Shown: piece after piece, positions 42,698 to 52,228 of the stretch
How the letters are laid out: each line of letters opens with the position of its first letter
Numbering within the stretch: position 1 is the stretch's first letter
Assembly (NCBI GenBank): GCA_037138595.1
Contig: JBAXIB010000009.1
Span: forward strand, 1-64,000
DNA length: 64,000 bases
Reading direction: 5' to 3'
From: UBA4742 sp037138595
Lineage (GTDB): Bacteria > Actinomycetota > Acidimicrobiia > Acidimicrobiales > Acidimicrobilacustridaceae
Program-made: the position numbers and the translations under genes
The notes under the pieces: generated by a model
Told to the model about the DNA's origin: nothing
The model's input: the letters and a program-made list of their open reading frames with translations, nothing else
The model's database searches: none

Positions 42698-43876
42698 TTG
42701 TCGGAATTGGGTGTGCCGTCATTTATGAGCGATCCGTCGCCTGACGGACGATTCGGCGAGTTCGGTGGCCGGTTCGTTCCCGAAACGTTGATGCCAGCAT
42801 GTCTGGAACTCGAAAGTGCATTTCGTGAAGCTTGGGCTGATGAGCTGTTCCGCAACGAACTTGATGTGTTACTGCGTGACTACGGTGGCCGACCGTCGCC
42901 ATTGACTGAGTGTCATCGGCTCGGCGAGCAGCTCGGCCTTCGCTTGTTATTGAAACGCGAAGATTTGAATCACACCGGTTCGCACAAAATCAACAATGTC
43001 TTGGGTCAAGCGTTGCTTGCTCAGCGGATGGGCAAAACTCGCTTGGTCGCCGAAACCGGCGCCGGTCAACACGGCGTCGCGACCGCAACCGCGGCCGCGC
43101 TGTTGGGCATGGAATGCGTCGTCTATATGGGCGAAGTTGATATGGGTCGACAGGCGTTAAATGTGTTCCGCATGAAGTTGCTCGGCGCCGAGGTGGTGCC
43201 TGCATTGTCCGGAAGCCAGACCCTGAAAGATGCGGTCAACGAAGCGATGCGCGACTGGGTCGCGACTGTTGAGTCCACCCATTACTGCTTGGGTTCAGTC
43301 ATGGGTCCGCACCCGTATCCCTGGATGGTCAGGGAGTTTCATCGAGTCATTGGCATTGAAGCTCGTGCGCAGTGCTCAGCGTTGCTCGATGGAGGTATAC
43401 CCGACGTCGTCACGGCATGCGTGGGTGGTGGCTCGAATGCCGCCGGCATTTTTTCGGGTTTCGTTGATACTGACGCCGATCTGGTTGGCGTCGAACCGGC
43501 GGGCGGGGCCGCAGTAACGCGTGGCGTTCCCGGGGTTGTCCACGGGATGCGTTCGTATTTGATGCAAGACGAATTTGGTCAGGTGCTTGAAGCTGAATCG
43601 ATTTCCGCTGGTCTTGATTATCCCGGAGTGGGCCCAGAGCATTCGTACCTCGCGTCCATCGGTCGAGCTCGGTACGAGACGGTGACTGACGCTGAAGTAA
43701 TCGATGCGTTTCAGATGCTGTCGCGCACCGAAGGAATTATCCCTGCGTTAGAACCCGCGCATGCCTTGGCCTGGGTATCGCGCGCCCGGGTCGAACTCGC
43801 GGGGCAGACGGTGCTGCTTAATCTCTCCGGTCGTGGCGACAAAGACGTCGCGCAGATGATGGATATTTTGCAATGA
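42698..43876 (+). CDS. trpB: Tryptophan synthase beta chain
   Basis: PLP enzyme that condenses indole with serine, 392 residues. FGEFGGRFVPETLMPA and LKREDLNHTGSHKINNVLGQ (Schiff-base Lys) are diagnostic, with the catalytic Glu in AETGAGQHGVATAT and the serine-phosphate loop CVGGGSNAAG. It is the TrpB1 type, which pairs with TrpA. TTG 42698 is favoured since GAGGAG (42687-42692) lies 5 nt upstream; an ATG at 42725 would lack it. It overlaps trpA as ATGA, the expected coupling. Confidence 0.96.
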   Translation: MSELGVPSFMSDPSPDGRFGEFGGRFVPETLMPACLELESAFREAWADELFRNELDVLLRDYGGRPSPLTECHRLGEQLGLRLLLKREDLNHTGSHKINNVLGQALLAQRMGKTRLVAETGAGQHGVATATAAALLGMECVVYMGEVDMGRQALNVFRMKLLGAEVVPALSGSQTLKDAVNEAMRDWVATVESTHYCLGSVMGPHPYPWMVREFHRVIGIEARAQCSALLDGGIPDVVTACVGGGSNAAGIFSGFVDTDADLVGVEPAGGAAVTRGVPGVVHGMRSYLMQDEFGQVLEAESISAGLDYPGVGPEHSYLASIGRARYETVTDAEVIDAFQMLSRTEGIIPALEPAHALAWVSRARVELAGQTVLLNLSGRGDKDVAQMMDILQ

Positions 43877-44730
43877 ATGTGACGCCGATGGTTTCGGTCG
43901 CGGTTCCCGGCCTAGACGACCATGACCTCGCTGTGCCCGATGCACCGGCCGCGTTGGGTGTCGTCGAGGGCACACTTCGTTCGGCTCGTTCGCAGGGTCG
44001 CAAGCTCATCGTTCCCTATGTGACTGGTGGCTTCGGGACCGATTGGCTCGACGTGGTGCGCTCAGTTGCGCATGCCGGAGCAGACGCGATCGAGATTGGT
44101 ATTCCGTTTAGCGATCCGGTGATGGACGGGCCGATTATTCAGGCGGCGAGCGAACAGGCCCTGCGGTCTGGCGTGACGCCAGGCCAACTCCTTGCCGAGC
44201 TCTCATCGATTGATGTCGGCGTTCCGTTAATCGTGATGACCTATTACAACATCGTGTTTCGTGCCGGTCTCGAACGGTTTGCCCAGACCATGGCCGCGAG
44301 CGGGATTTCCGGGGCGATTTTGCCCGATGTGCCGCTTGAGGAAATTGGGCCATGGGCTCGACAGGCAGATCAAGCGGCGGTGGAAACAATCTTGCTCGCC
44401 GCTCCGACAGCTTCAGACGGTCGCCTCGAGCGCGTGTGTCGCCGTGCTCGAGGATTCGTGTACGCGGTTGGACTCCTCGGAGTCACCGGTGAGCGAGCCA
44501 CCCTCGCGGCGACATCATTAGTCATCGCTCGTCGACTCAAGGACATGACCGATAAACCGGTCCTCGTCGGCGTCGGAGTTTCGACTCCGCAGCAAGCAGT
44601 CGAAGTGTGTGAGCAAGCTGATGGCGTCGTCATCGGGTCTGCGCTCATGCGTCGTGTGCTCGATGGAGAAGGTCCCCATGGTGCGGAAACCTTTATCGCC
44701 TCGGTGCGCAAGGCATTAGACGCAGGTTGA
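43873..44730 (+). CDS. trpA: Tryptophan synthase alpha chain
   Basis: TIM-barrel lyase that releases indole from indole-3-glycerol phosphate for TrpB. The catalytic Glu is in DAIEIGIPFSDPVMDGPIIQ (also containing the catalytic Asp), followed by MTYYNIVFRAGLERFA, GAILPDVPLEE and VGVGVSTPQQAVEV. The length of 285 residues includes an N-terminal extension of about 30 residues. It shares four bases with trpB. It ends the biosynthetic block and is convergent with the acyl-CoA dehydrogenase gene of the next operon. Confidence 0.96.
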   Translation: MNVTPMVSVAVPGLDDHDLAVPDAPAALGVVEGTLRSARSQGRKLIVPYVTGGFGTDWLDVVRSVAHAGADAIEIGIPFSDPVMDGPIIQAASEQALRSGVTPGQLLAELSSIDVGVPLIVMTYYNIVFRAGLERFAQTMAASGISGAILPDVPLEEIGPWARQADQAAVETILLAAPTASDGRLERVCRRARGFVYAVGLLGVTGERATLAATSLVIARRLKDMTDKPVLVGVGVSTPQQAVEVCEQADGVVIGSALMRRVLDGEGPHGAETFIASVRKALDAG

Positions 44731-44781
44731 TTCGCTTCTTGAGCCGATAACTCGGCGGAACGTTCGGGACATGAATGCTCG

Positions 44782-45930
44782 TCAGGATCCGCCGATTCCC
44801 TCAAGTTGCGCGAGGACCCGCAGCATGACTTCGTCGGCTCCACCCCCAATGGACAACAGACGAGAATCGCGAAAAAACCGCGCCGTCCAAGTTTCTTCCA
44901 TGTAACCAAGGCCGCCATGAAACTGGATGCAGGTATCAGCAACTTTACGATTGAGGCGGCCGGCGATCAGCTTGGCGATCGTTGCGTAACGGGTGGTGTC
45001 TTCTCCGCGCATGTAGGCCTCGGCGCAGGTGTGGTTGTATGCGCGCGCAACATCGATTTCCGCGAGCAGTTCAGCCAACGCGAATTGGATGTACTGATTG
45101 TCAGCCAGGGGACGACCGAATGCGTTACGTTGCTTCACATAGGAAATCGTGCGCTCAACTGCTGTTTGCATTCCTCCGACCGACATATAGGCGGCAATCA
45201 TCCGTTCATTTTGGAACTGTGCCATCTGCTGCTGAAAGCCGCGGCCGATCTCGCCAATGGTGTTCGACACCGGCACTCGCAAGTCAGAAAACGCCAATTC
45301 GGCGGTGTCGCTTGACCGGTTGCCAAGTTTGTCGAGCTTCCTACTGACTGAAAATCCCTCAGTATCGGTCGGCACGATGATCTGACTCATCCCGCGATGG
45401 CCGCCTTCATCAGACGTCCGAGCCAACAGGCAAAGCCAGTCGGCTTGGATTCCGTTCGTGATGTAAAGCTTCGACCCGTTGATGATCCATTCGTCGCCGT
45501 CACGTGTCGCTTTGGTGCGTAATCCGGCCACGTCGCTACCGGCGTCGGGTTCGGTGACGGCGATTGCGGCAACCATTTCACCGCGGATGGCCGGCGCAAG
45601 GAACTGTTGCTTCAATTCGTGGGTGCCAAAGCGGTGCAACGATGGCGTGGCCATGTCGGTTTGCACGCTGATCGCCATCGGCACGCCGCCGCATCCCGCT
45701 CGCCCAACTTCCTCGCCGAAGATGACCGTAAAGGTGTGGTCGGCACCTTGGCCGCCATATTCGGGATCGTATTCGAGTCCCAGGAGTCCCAACTTCCCGA
45801 ACTTGGCGAAAAGCTCGTGAGCCGGAAAGATGCCGTCGCGTTCCCATTCGTCAATAAACGGGTTGATTTCATTTTCAACCACATTTCGGACGGTTGCTCG
45901 GAACATGTCGTGTTCTGCGGTGAAGTGCAT
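44782..45930 (-). CDS. Acyl-CoA dehydrogenase (AtuD-like position)
   Basis: FAD flavoenzyme of 382 residues. Motifs are YGGQGADHTFTVIFGEEVGR, AVTEPDAGSDVAGLRTKATR, WIINGSKLYITNGIQADWL, and in the C-terminal helices CIQFHGGLGYMEETWTARFFRDSRLLSIGGGADEVML. It is the last gene of the minus-strand run with the carboxylase and AtuA genes, 77 bp downstream of the AtuA gene. In Pseudomonas the corresponding atuD product oxidises citronellyl-CoA. The substrate here is inferred from position only; isovaleryl-type substrates are also possible. Confidence 0.93.
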   Translation of the reverse strand: MHFTAEHDMFRATVRNVVENEINPFIDEWERDGIFPAHELFAKFGKLGLLGLEYDPEYGGQGADHTFTVIFGEEVGRAGCGGVPMAISVQTDMATPSLHRFGTHELKQQFLAPAIRGEMVAAIAVTEPDAGSDVAGLRTKATRDGDEWIINGSKLYITNGIQADWLCLLARTSDEGGHRGMSQIIVPTDTEGFSVSRKLDKLGNRSSDTAELAFSDLRVPVSNTIGEIGRGFQQQMAQFQNERMIAAYMSVGGMQTAVERTISYVKQRNAFGRPLADNQYIQFALAELLAEIDVARAYNHTCAEAYMRGEDTTRYATIAKLIAGRLNRKVADTCIQFHGGLGYMEETWTARFFRDSRLLSIGGGADEVMLRVLAQLEGIGGS

Positions 45931-46007
45931 TCGGGTGTTTCCAATCTTCGGAGTTGATTGACGACGTTTGTTCGTGACTCGTGCAGCCGAGGGTGAGAAT
46001 CGATCGC

Positions 46008-47891
46008 TTACCGGTCGAGAAGGCGAGTCGGGATCATCACGACTTTGGCTCGGAGGTATTCGCCGAGACCTTTTGCTTGCGGATCGGTGCGCATGGATGC
46101 GGCAACACCACGACCTAATAAGCCAACAATGACGAAGTTGAGTGAGCGAATATTCGGCAGCTCATACCGCTCAACTCGGAGGTCTCCTACCTCAGGTTTG
46201 ACTAAGGCAGTCAAGCGATCCACCGTGAGGAACTTGTGCAACCAGATGTATGCCTCGTCGCTTCGTGCCCACACGCCGATGTTTGCGTTGCCACCTTTAT
46301 CGCCCGATCGTGCGCCAAAGATGATCCCCAGCGGTGCAGCAGCGACTGGTTCGTCTTTGGGTTCGGTTTGCCTTCGAAGTTCGTCAAGTTCGATCGGCCA
46401 GCGATGGCTGACCACCATGGAATCGAGTTGGCTTGGTCGATTGAATCCGGTTAATGCGTATCGGTTGCCATCTTCAGGGTTTGAAAAGGTCCGATCCGAC
46501 ATCGGTACCGGATGGATTCGGGTACGGACATCACCATTGACGACTTCATGGTTAGGAAAGTCATCGGCGATGAGCGCGGGCCAATACACCCCGAAGCTTG
46601 ATGCGTCGCCGGGCGGCGAGGTGGTGAACAACCCAGGATAACTCGCGAGCACCATTTCGATCACTTTGTTGGAAAAAGCTCGACCTACTTTGGCTTTGTC
46701 GCGGTCGGTAACGGTGATCTGAAGCTCCGCTAAGGCGTCATCGTTTGTTGCTGGGTTTTCGTGGTCTCCTCGGCGTAGGCGGACATCGACCGAATCGAAA
46801 CTTTCGCGACCTCCGGGAACCAATGACCACAACGTGCGCTCAGCCAACTTGGCTTTTGCGTCGATGTCGAGTCCGGTGAGCATAAAGGTCATCGAATTAC
46901 GGAAACCACCCTGGTAATTAATCGCAACCTTGGTGGTGGCGGGCGCGGGCAGCCCAACGATGCCGCTTACAAGTACGCGGTCGGGCCCTTGTTGGACGAC
47001 CTCGATTGAGTCGAACGCGACGACGACGTCCGGGTTGTAATAACCGAGCCCTTGAATCTCATACAACAATTGAGCGGTCACGGTTCCGGTCGAAACGAGG
47101 CCGCCGCTACCTGGGTGCTTCGTTACGACAAACGAGCCATCTGGATTGATTTCGGCAATGGGAAATCCGAGGCGTTCAAGGCCGGGAACTTCATTGAAAA
47201 ATGCATAGTTGCCCCCGGTACATTGCGTGCCACATTCGATGATGTGGCCGGCGACAACCGCTCCGGCAATGTGGTCCCACGCGTTGCGATCCCATCCAAA
47301 ATGGGACGCGGCCGGACCGAGGACGACCGCAGCGTCGGTGACTCGACCAGCGATGACAACGTCGGCACCTTGGTCGAGCGCGGTTGCGATGCCCCAACCC
47401 CCCAAATACGCATTGGCCGCGATTGGAGTTATGTCGAGGGTGTCGAGCGATTCGCCGGTGTCAATGTTGTGGAGCTCGACGCCGTTGTCAGTTAACTCGC
47501 CGAGTCGAGACATGAGGTTGTCGCCTTCGATGTGGGCGATCTTTGGTGCGAGACCCAGTCGTTTAGCGAGCAACTCGAGTGCCTCGGCACAACCAGCCGG
47601 ATTGAGTCCACCCGCGTTTGTAACCACGGCAATTCCTCGGTCAAGGCAGGTTCCCAATACCTGTTCCATCTGGGTAAGGAATGTGGTTGCGAAGCCGAGG
47701 TCAGCATCTTTCATCTGGCCTTTTGCCAAAATCAACATGGTCAGTTCGGCCAACCAGTCTCCGGTTAGAACGTCAATTGGGCCGCCGTCTACCATTTCTT
47801 TCGCGGCCGAGATGCGGTCGCCGTAAAAGCCGCAACAATTCGCGATACGAAGCGGTTCGACTGGCGAGAGCGATTGCGGTTGAAGGGTCAT
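46008..47891 (-). CDS. AtuA-family protein (DUF1446 plus C-terminal AtuA-like domain)
   Basis: A 627-residue protein. The N-terminal DUF1446 part starts LRIANCCGFYGDRISAAKEMVDGG and includes LTGDWLAELTMLILAKGQ and VVTNAGGLNPAGCAEAL. The C-terminal about 110 residues carry GIIFGARSGDKGGNANIGVWAR, characteristic of the AtuA-like swapped domain. AtuA is needed for growth on citronellol/geraniol in Pseudomonas, but its reaction is unknown. It sits between carboxylase alpha (13 bp upstream) and the acyl-CoA dehydrogenase, matching the atu arrangement. Both domains are fused here, while some relatives encode them separately. Confidence 0.9.
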   Translation of the reverse strand: MTLQPQSLSPVEPLRIANCCGFYGDRISAAKEMVDGGPIDVLTGDWLAELTMLILAKGQMKDADLGFATTFLTQMEQVLGTCLDRGIAVVTNAGGLNPAGCAEALELLAKRLGLAPKIAHIEGDNLMSRLGELTDNGVELHNIDTGESLDTLDITPIAANAYLGGWGIATALDQGADVVIAGRVTDAAVVLGPAASHFGWDRNAWDHIAGAVVAGHIIECGTQCTGGNYAFFNEVPGLERLGFPIAEINPDGSFVVTKHPGSGGLVSTGTVTAQLLYEIQGLGYYNPDVVVAFDSIEVVQQGPDRVLVSGIVGLPAPATTKVAINYQGGFRNSMTFMLTGLDIDAKAKLAERTLWSLVPGGRESFDSVDVRLRRGDHENPATNDDALAELQITVTDRDKAKVGRAFSNKVIEMVLASYPGLFTTSPPGDASSFGVYWPALIADDFPNHEVVNGDVRTRIHPVPMSDRTFSNPEDGNRYALTGFNRPSQLDSMVVSHRWPIELDELRRQTEPKDEPVAAAPLGIIFGARSGDKGGNANIGVWARSDEAYIWLHKFLTVDRLTALVKPEVGDLRVERYELPNIRSLNFVIVGLLGRGVAASMRTDPQAKGLGEYLRAKVVMIPTRLLDR

Positions 47892-47904
47892 CGCTCGTTC
47901 ACCT

Positions 47905-49941
47905 TCACATGTCCTCCATCCGGATCAAAACTTGATGAGCGTCAACGTTGTCTCCTGTCGCCACTGCGACCTCGGTAACGATCCCGTCTCCAGACGCTCG
48001 AATGTGGTGTTCGACTTTCATGGCCTCAAGGATGACCAGCGTTTGACCCGCTTTGACAGCATCGCCGGGGCTGACCTCGATACTGATGATGCGTCCCGGC
48101 ACCGGTGCGGTTGACCCGCCGGTTGATTCGATAGTTGACGGTTGGGGGAACCGCGCGCGTTTGACTAGGTCGGTTTGACCAAGTGAGGAATTGACGTAAC
48201 GGTGTTGATCTACCCGGTGGATGTCAAAACGGCGAGTAACGCCGGCGAGTTCAAGCGTGAGTGAGTCATCGCCGAGTTCTCCTATTCGACCCCTCGTCGC
48301 GACCCCATCGATTTCCGCGGTGAGGTCACCATTCGGTTCGAGCATCCACGCCACATTGATGGTTGAAGTGCGATGGTCGAATGCGTCCGTTGTTAGGGCT
48401 TGTTGACCCATGGTGCGCCATGCAGTCGGCGCGTTGTGCCACGGCTGAGCCAGTCGATCAATCTGCACGTCGAACATGGCCGCAGCGAGGCTGTGCGCAT
48501 GAAGCGTGCTGGTTGTTGGACCCGCATTGACGACATCGGGATGTTCAGGGATAAATCCGGTTGTCGTGTTGCCGGAAACGAAATCTGGACTTTCTAAAAT
48601 CGCCACCATCGCGTCGCGGTTAGTGGTAATGCCATGCAGTTTAAATCCACGAAGAAAGGTCGTCATCTTGGCGATGGCAGTTGCACGATCAACGCCATAA
48701 GCGATGACTTTGGCGAGCAAAGGGTCAAACTCAGTCCCGATGACCGTGCCGCTTTCGACGGACTGATCGAGCATGATTCCAGGGGGTTGCGAGCTCCGGG
48801 CTGCGCCGAGCGAAGGGCCGAACCGATCGATACGGCCTGCTGACGGAAGCCAGTCTTGCGAAGGGTCTTCGGCATAGAGACGAACTTCAATGGCATGGCC
48901 GTCGGAGCTGATGGCCATTTGGTCAACTGACAGCGCTCGTCCCTGAGCGATCTGTAGCTGAAGCCCAACGATGTCGATACCCGTCGTGAGTTCGGTAACT
49001 CGATGTTCGACCTGGATACGAGAATTCATTTCAAGGAAGAAGAATTCGTGGGTATCGGCATCAACGAGAAACTCGACCGTTCCCACGCTGTCATAACCAA
49101 TCGCTTGAGCAAGCCTGATTGCCGCGTCGCCCAACCTTTGGCGAAGGGCTGGGCCGACAATTGTCGACGGTGTTTCCTCGATGAGTTTCTGATTGCGGCG
49201 TTGGATCGAGCACTCGCGCTCACCGAGATGAACAATCGCGCCGAACTGGTCGGCGATGAGTTGCACCTCGATGTGGCGGGCGCGTGGGAGCCAGCGCTCT
49301 GCGAACACGTTGGCATCACCAAATGCGGCTTGTGCTTCTCGCATCACCGAAGCAACCGCCTGGTCAAGCTCATGGGGCTGAGATACCAACTTCATTCCGC
49401 GTCCGCCGCCACCGGCTGCAGCTTTCACGCACAGGGGATAGCCAACCGACGCAGCTTCGGTGATCCAGTCATGTTGACGTTTCTCATCGAGGTCAATGCT
49501 CGGCAACATGGCAACCCCGACCTCCTTGGCAATGCGCTTAGCTGCAATTTTGTCACCGCTTTTGGCTATGGCTTCGGGATTGGGCCCAATCCAAATCAAG
49601 CCGGCGTCCACGACTCGCTGAGCAAACGTCGCGTGTTCAGACAAAAATCCATAACCGGGATGAACCGCGTCGCATCGGTGGTCCTGAGCCACGGTGATGA
49701 GTCGATCCACGTTTAGATAGGTCTCGGCCGCGGTAGTACCGCCAAGGGCAACCGCGAAGTCGGCATGGCTGACAAAAGGAGCCTGGCGATCTGTTTCCGA
49801 GTAAACCGCGACGGTTTCAATGCCGACCATGTGGGCTGCTTGGGTGACTCGTGACGCGATCTCGCCGCGGTTAGCGATGAGGACGCGCCGGATCACACGC
49901 GGTGAGGGCATCGCTGGTTGGTCGTTGGGTCGGTTCGTCAT
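47905..49941 (-). CDS. Acyl-CoA carboxylase alpha subunit (biotin carboxylase-BCCP)
   Basis: Biotin-dependent carboxylase subunit of 678 residues. The biotin carboxylase part has RRVLIANRGEIASRV, HPGYGFLSEHA, the ATP-grasp loop KAAAGGGGRGMKLV and EMNSRIQVEHRVTE. A middle region links to the C-terminal biotinyl domain with PGRIISIEVSPGDAVKAGQ and the biotinylated Lys in LEAMKVEHHI. Its ATG overlaps the carboxyltransferase gene by 4 bp. Such subunits serve methylcrotonyl-, geranyl- or propionyl-CoA carboxylases; the AtuA neighbour favours an AtuF-like role. Confidence 0.94.
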   Translation of the reverse strand: MTNRPNDQPAMPSPRVIRRVLIANRGEIASRVTQAAHMVGIETVAVYSETDRQAPFVSHADFAVALGGTTAAETYLNVDRLITVAQDHRCDAVHPGYGFLSEHATFAQRVVDAGLIWIGPNPEAIAKSGDKIAAKRIAKEVGVAMLPSIDLDEKRQHDWITEAASVGYPLCVKAAAGGGGRGMKLVSQPHELDQAVASVMREAQAAFGDANVFAERWLPRARHIEVQLIADQFGAIVHLGERECSIQRRNQKLIEETPSTIVGPALRQRLGDAAIRLAQAIGYDSVGTVEFLVDADTHEFFFLEMNSRIQVEHRVTELTTGIDIVGLQLQIAQGRALSVDQMAISSDGHAIEVRLYAEDPSQDWLPSAGRIDRFGPSLGAARSSQPPGIMLDQSVESGTVIGTEFDPLLAKVIAYGVDRATAIAKMTTFLRGFKLHGITTNRDAMVAILESPDFVSGNTTTGFIPEHPDVVNAGPTTSTLHAHSLAAAMFDVQIDRLAQPWHNAPTAWRTMGQQALTTDAFDHRTSTINVAWMLEPNGDLTAEIDGVATRGRIGELGDDSLTLELAGVTRRFDIHRVDQHRYVNSSLGQTDLVKRARFPQPSTIESTGGSTAPVPGRIISIEVSPGDAVKAGQTLVILEAMKVEHHIRASGDGIVTEVAVATGDNVDAHQVLIRMEDM

Positions 49942-51536
49942 AGGCGAAACACTCCGAAGGATTCGGTGCCGTTGACCGGGCCGCTGTGAATCGCGGAAAG
50001 TGCGATCGACAAGACGATTCGACTATCGCGTGGATCGATTATGCCGTCGTCCCAGAGGTGACCTGTCGCGTACAGGGCGGTGGACTCTGATTCGATCTGC
50101 GATTCGATCGCTTCGCGCAACACTGCATCGGCTTGCTCATCGAAGGGTCGATGAGCCCGTTCAGCCGCAGATCGCTGCAAGATCGACATGACGCCTGCAA
50201 GCTGTTTCGGACCCATCACTGCAATGCGGTGATTTGGCCAACTGAACACGAATCGTGGATCGAACGCTCGTCCGGACATCCCGTAGTTGCCAGCGCCATA
50301 GGACGCGCCAACCATCAGCGTGAGATGGGGAACCGTCGAGTTGGAAACGGCGTTGATGAGCTGACTCCCATGTTTGACAATCCCGCCTTGTTCGTAGCGG
50401 GTGCCAACCATGAATCCGGTGATGTTCTGGACGAAAACAAGTGGCGTGTTCGATCGATTACACAATTGGATGAAGTGAGCGCCTTTTTGTGCCTCTTCGC
50501 TGAACAAGATGCCGTTGTTAGCGAGAATGCCGATCGGGTACCCATCGATGTGGCCCCATCCGCATACCAACTGTGTGCCAAAGAGCGGCTTGAACTCGTC
50601 AAGCTCGGACCGATCTATCACTCGCCAGAGGATCTCGCGCACGTCGAAAGGGATTCGTCCATCGGCTGAAGCCACACCCAAGAGTTCTTCGGGATCGAAT
50701 TGGGGCAAGTCGCTAGGGCGAGTTCGGGTAGGACCCGATTTTCGCCAGTTGAGACGACCGACAAGCATCCGCCCGAGGCGTAATGCGTCGAGTTCGTCGA
50801 CGGCTAGAAAATCAGCGAGGCCCGATCGCCTCGCGTGCATCTCGGCACCGCCGAGGCTTTCTTCGTCGGCGTCTTCACCGATTGCCATTTTTACCAATGG
50901 GGGTCCACCGAGGTAAACTCGAGCTTGGTCTTGGACCAACACCGTGAAATCACTCAGTCCGGGGACGTAGGCGCCACCGGCAGTCGACGGTCCAAAGACC
51001 AGCGTGATGGTTGGCACGCCAGCGGCCGACAGTTGGGTCAGACCTTTAAATGTTGCACCACCCGGTACGAAGATTTCGGCTTGCCGTGGCAGGTCGGCAC
51101 CACCCGATTCGGTGAGGTTGATCAGCGGCAGGCGATTCACAAGAGCGACTTCCTGGGCGCGGAGGCCTTTTGCCACGGTGGTGGGACTCGAACTTCCGCC
51201 GCGCACGGTGGGGTCGTTGGCGCTAATCACACATTCGACGCCATCGATCAGACCGATGCCGGTGACCAAGCCACCGCCAAGTGGGTCGTCGGTGCCCCAT
51301 CCGGCAAGCGCCGAAAGCTCCAGGAAAGGTGACCCCTGATCGATCAGTAGGTCAATGCGTTCACGTACCAACAATCGTCCGCGCTGGTGATGGCGCTGCA
51401 CATATCGGTCTCCACCGCCGGCTTTAGCTTGAACGTGGGCTGCGGTTGCTTCGTAGAGCAGGGCCAACATCGCATCTCTATTGTTAATGAAATTCGCCGC
51501 GGTCGTGTCGATCGCGGAAACTGCCGCCCGATTCAT
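49938..51536 (-). CDS. Acyl-CoA carboxylase carboxyltransferase (beta) subunit
   Basis: Transfers the carboxyl group from carboxybiotin to the acyl-CoA. The 532-residue protein follows the MCC/GCC-beta layout: RERIDLLIDQGSPFLELSALAG, LTESGGADLPRQAEIFVPGG, then VFGPSTAGGAYVPGLSD in the first oxyanion region. The second half has FVQNITGFMVGTRYEQGGIVKHG and LMVGASYGAGNYGMSGRAFDPRF, which is closer to methylcrotonyl/geranyl-CoA carboxylase beta chains than to propionyl-CoA ones. It is first in the operon and is divergent from glbO across 96 bp. Confidence 0.94.
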   Translation of the reverse strand: MNRAAVSAIDTTAANFINNRDAMLALLYEATAAHVQAKAGGGDRYVQRHHQRGRLLVRERIDLLIDQGSPFLELSALAGWGTDDPLGGGLVTGIGLIDGVECVISANDPTVRGGSSSPTTVAKGLRAQEVALVNRLPLINLTESGGADLPRQAEIFVPGGATFKGLTQLSAAGVPTITLVFGPSTAGGAYVPGLSDFTVLVQDQARVYLGGPPLVKMAIGEDADEESLGGAEMHARRSGLADFLAVDELDALRLGRMLVGRLNWRKSGPTRTRPSDLPQFDPEELLGVASADGRIPFDVREILWRVIDRSELDEFKPLFGTQLVCGWGHIDGYPIGILANNGILFSEEAQKGAHFIQLCNRSNTPLVFVQNITGFMVGTRYEQGGIVKHGSQLINAVSNSTVPHLTLMVGASYGAGNYGMSGRAFDPRFVFSWPNHRIAVMGPKQLAGVMSILQRSAAERAHRPFDEQADAVLREAIESQIESESTALYATGHLWDDGIIDPRDSRIVLSIALSAIHSGPVNGTESFGVFRL

Positions 51537-51632
51537 AGTCGAACCCTAACCGTCTGCGATTCATGAGCCATGTTCGTTCTGGCGAGCGTTCGTCACCGCA
51601 GTGTTGGCTGGAAGCGCCGCTATCGTGCAGTC

Positions 51633-52022
51633 GTGAGCACCATCGATCCTGAAGACATTGCCGCGATGTACGAACGCGTCGGGGGTGACGAGTGGTTCAC
51701 CGCACTCGTGGACCATTTTTATGCCGAAGTTGAGCGTGACCCGAGACTGCGACCGATGTACCCCGATGACCTCACCGACGCGAAAGCGCACCTCGTGGGT
51801 TTCTTAATTCAATACTGGGGTGGTCCCGCTACCTACAGCGAACAGCGCGGCCATCCGCGTTTACGCATGAGGCACCAGCCTTTTGTCATAGGTCCCATCG
51901 AGCGTGACGCGTGGTATGCAGCGATGGCGAGCGCGGTGCATGCTTCTGGACTTGACACTGCTGCTGAACAAACGTTTTTGACCTATTTCGGCATGGCCGC
52001 GACTGCGATGATCAATCACTAA
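51633..52022 (+). CDS. glbO: Group II truncated hemoglobin
   Basis: Haem protein of 129 residues with the 2-on-2 globin fold. MYERVGGDEWFTALVDHFYAEVERDPRLRPMYP begins the fold, and FLIQYWGGPATYSEQRGHPRLRMRHQPF carries the proximal His (F8, in MRHQPF). The Trp in ERDAWYAAM is the conserved G8 tryptophan of group II. Mycobacterial GlbO binds oxygen tightly and associates with lipids or scavenges NO; the precise role here is inference. GTG 51633 starts at the first helix; the open frame extends to 51570. Confidence 0.92.
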   Translation: MSTIDPEDIAAMYERVGGDEWFTALVDHFYAEVERDPRLRPMYPDDLTDAKAHLVGFLIQYWGGPATYSEQRGHPRLRMRHQPFVIGPIERDAWYAAMASAVHASGLDTAAEQTFLTYFGMAATAMINH

Positions 52023-52228
52023 TCGACGATTTGAGCATCGCCAACTGACGACGTGGGACGCCTCGGAGCGATTGCTTGCCATTCCGATGAGGACCATCCA
52101 CCCTTTTGTGGCTGTGACAGGCATAGCTTGGGGTTGGGTGCCTTTTAACCAGAAGCGCGGTACTCGGTTTACGGACCAGATCAATCCTGAGCTGACACCG
52201 GATTCGAGCCGCTGAGAAGGAGTAGAAA

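Noticed and set aside
44743..44756. GCCGA/TCGGC hairpin between trpA and the acyl-CoA dehydrogenase
   Set aside because: The 5-bp stem is too weak to call a terminator.
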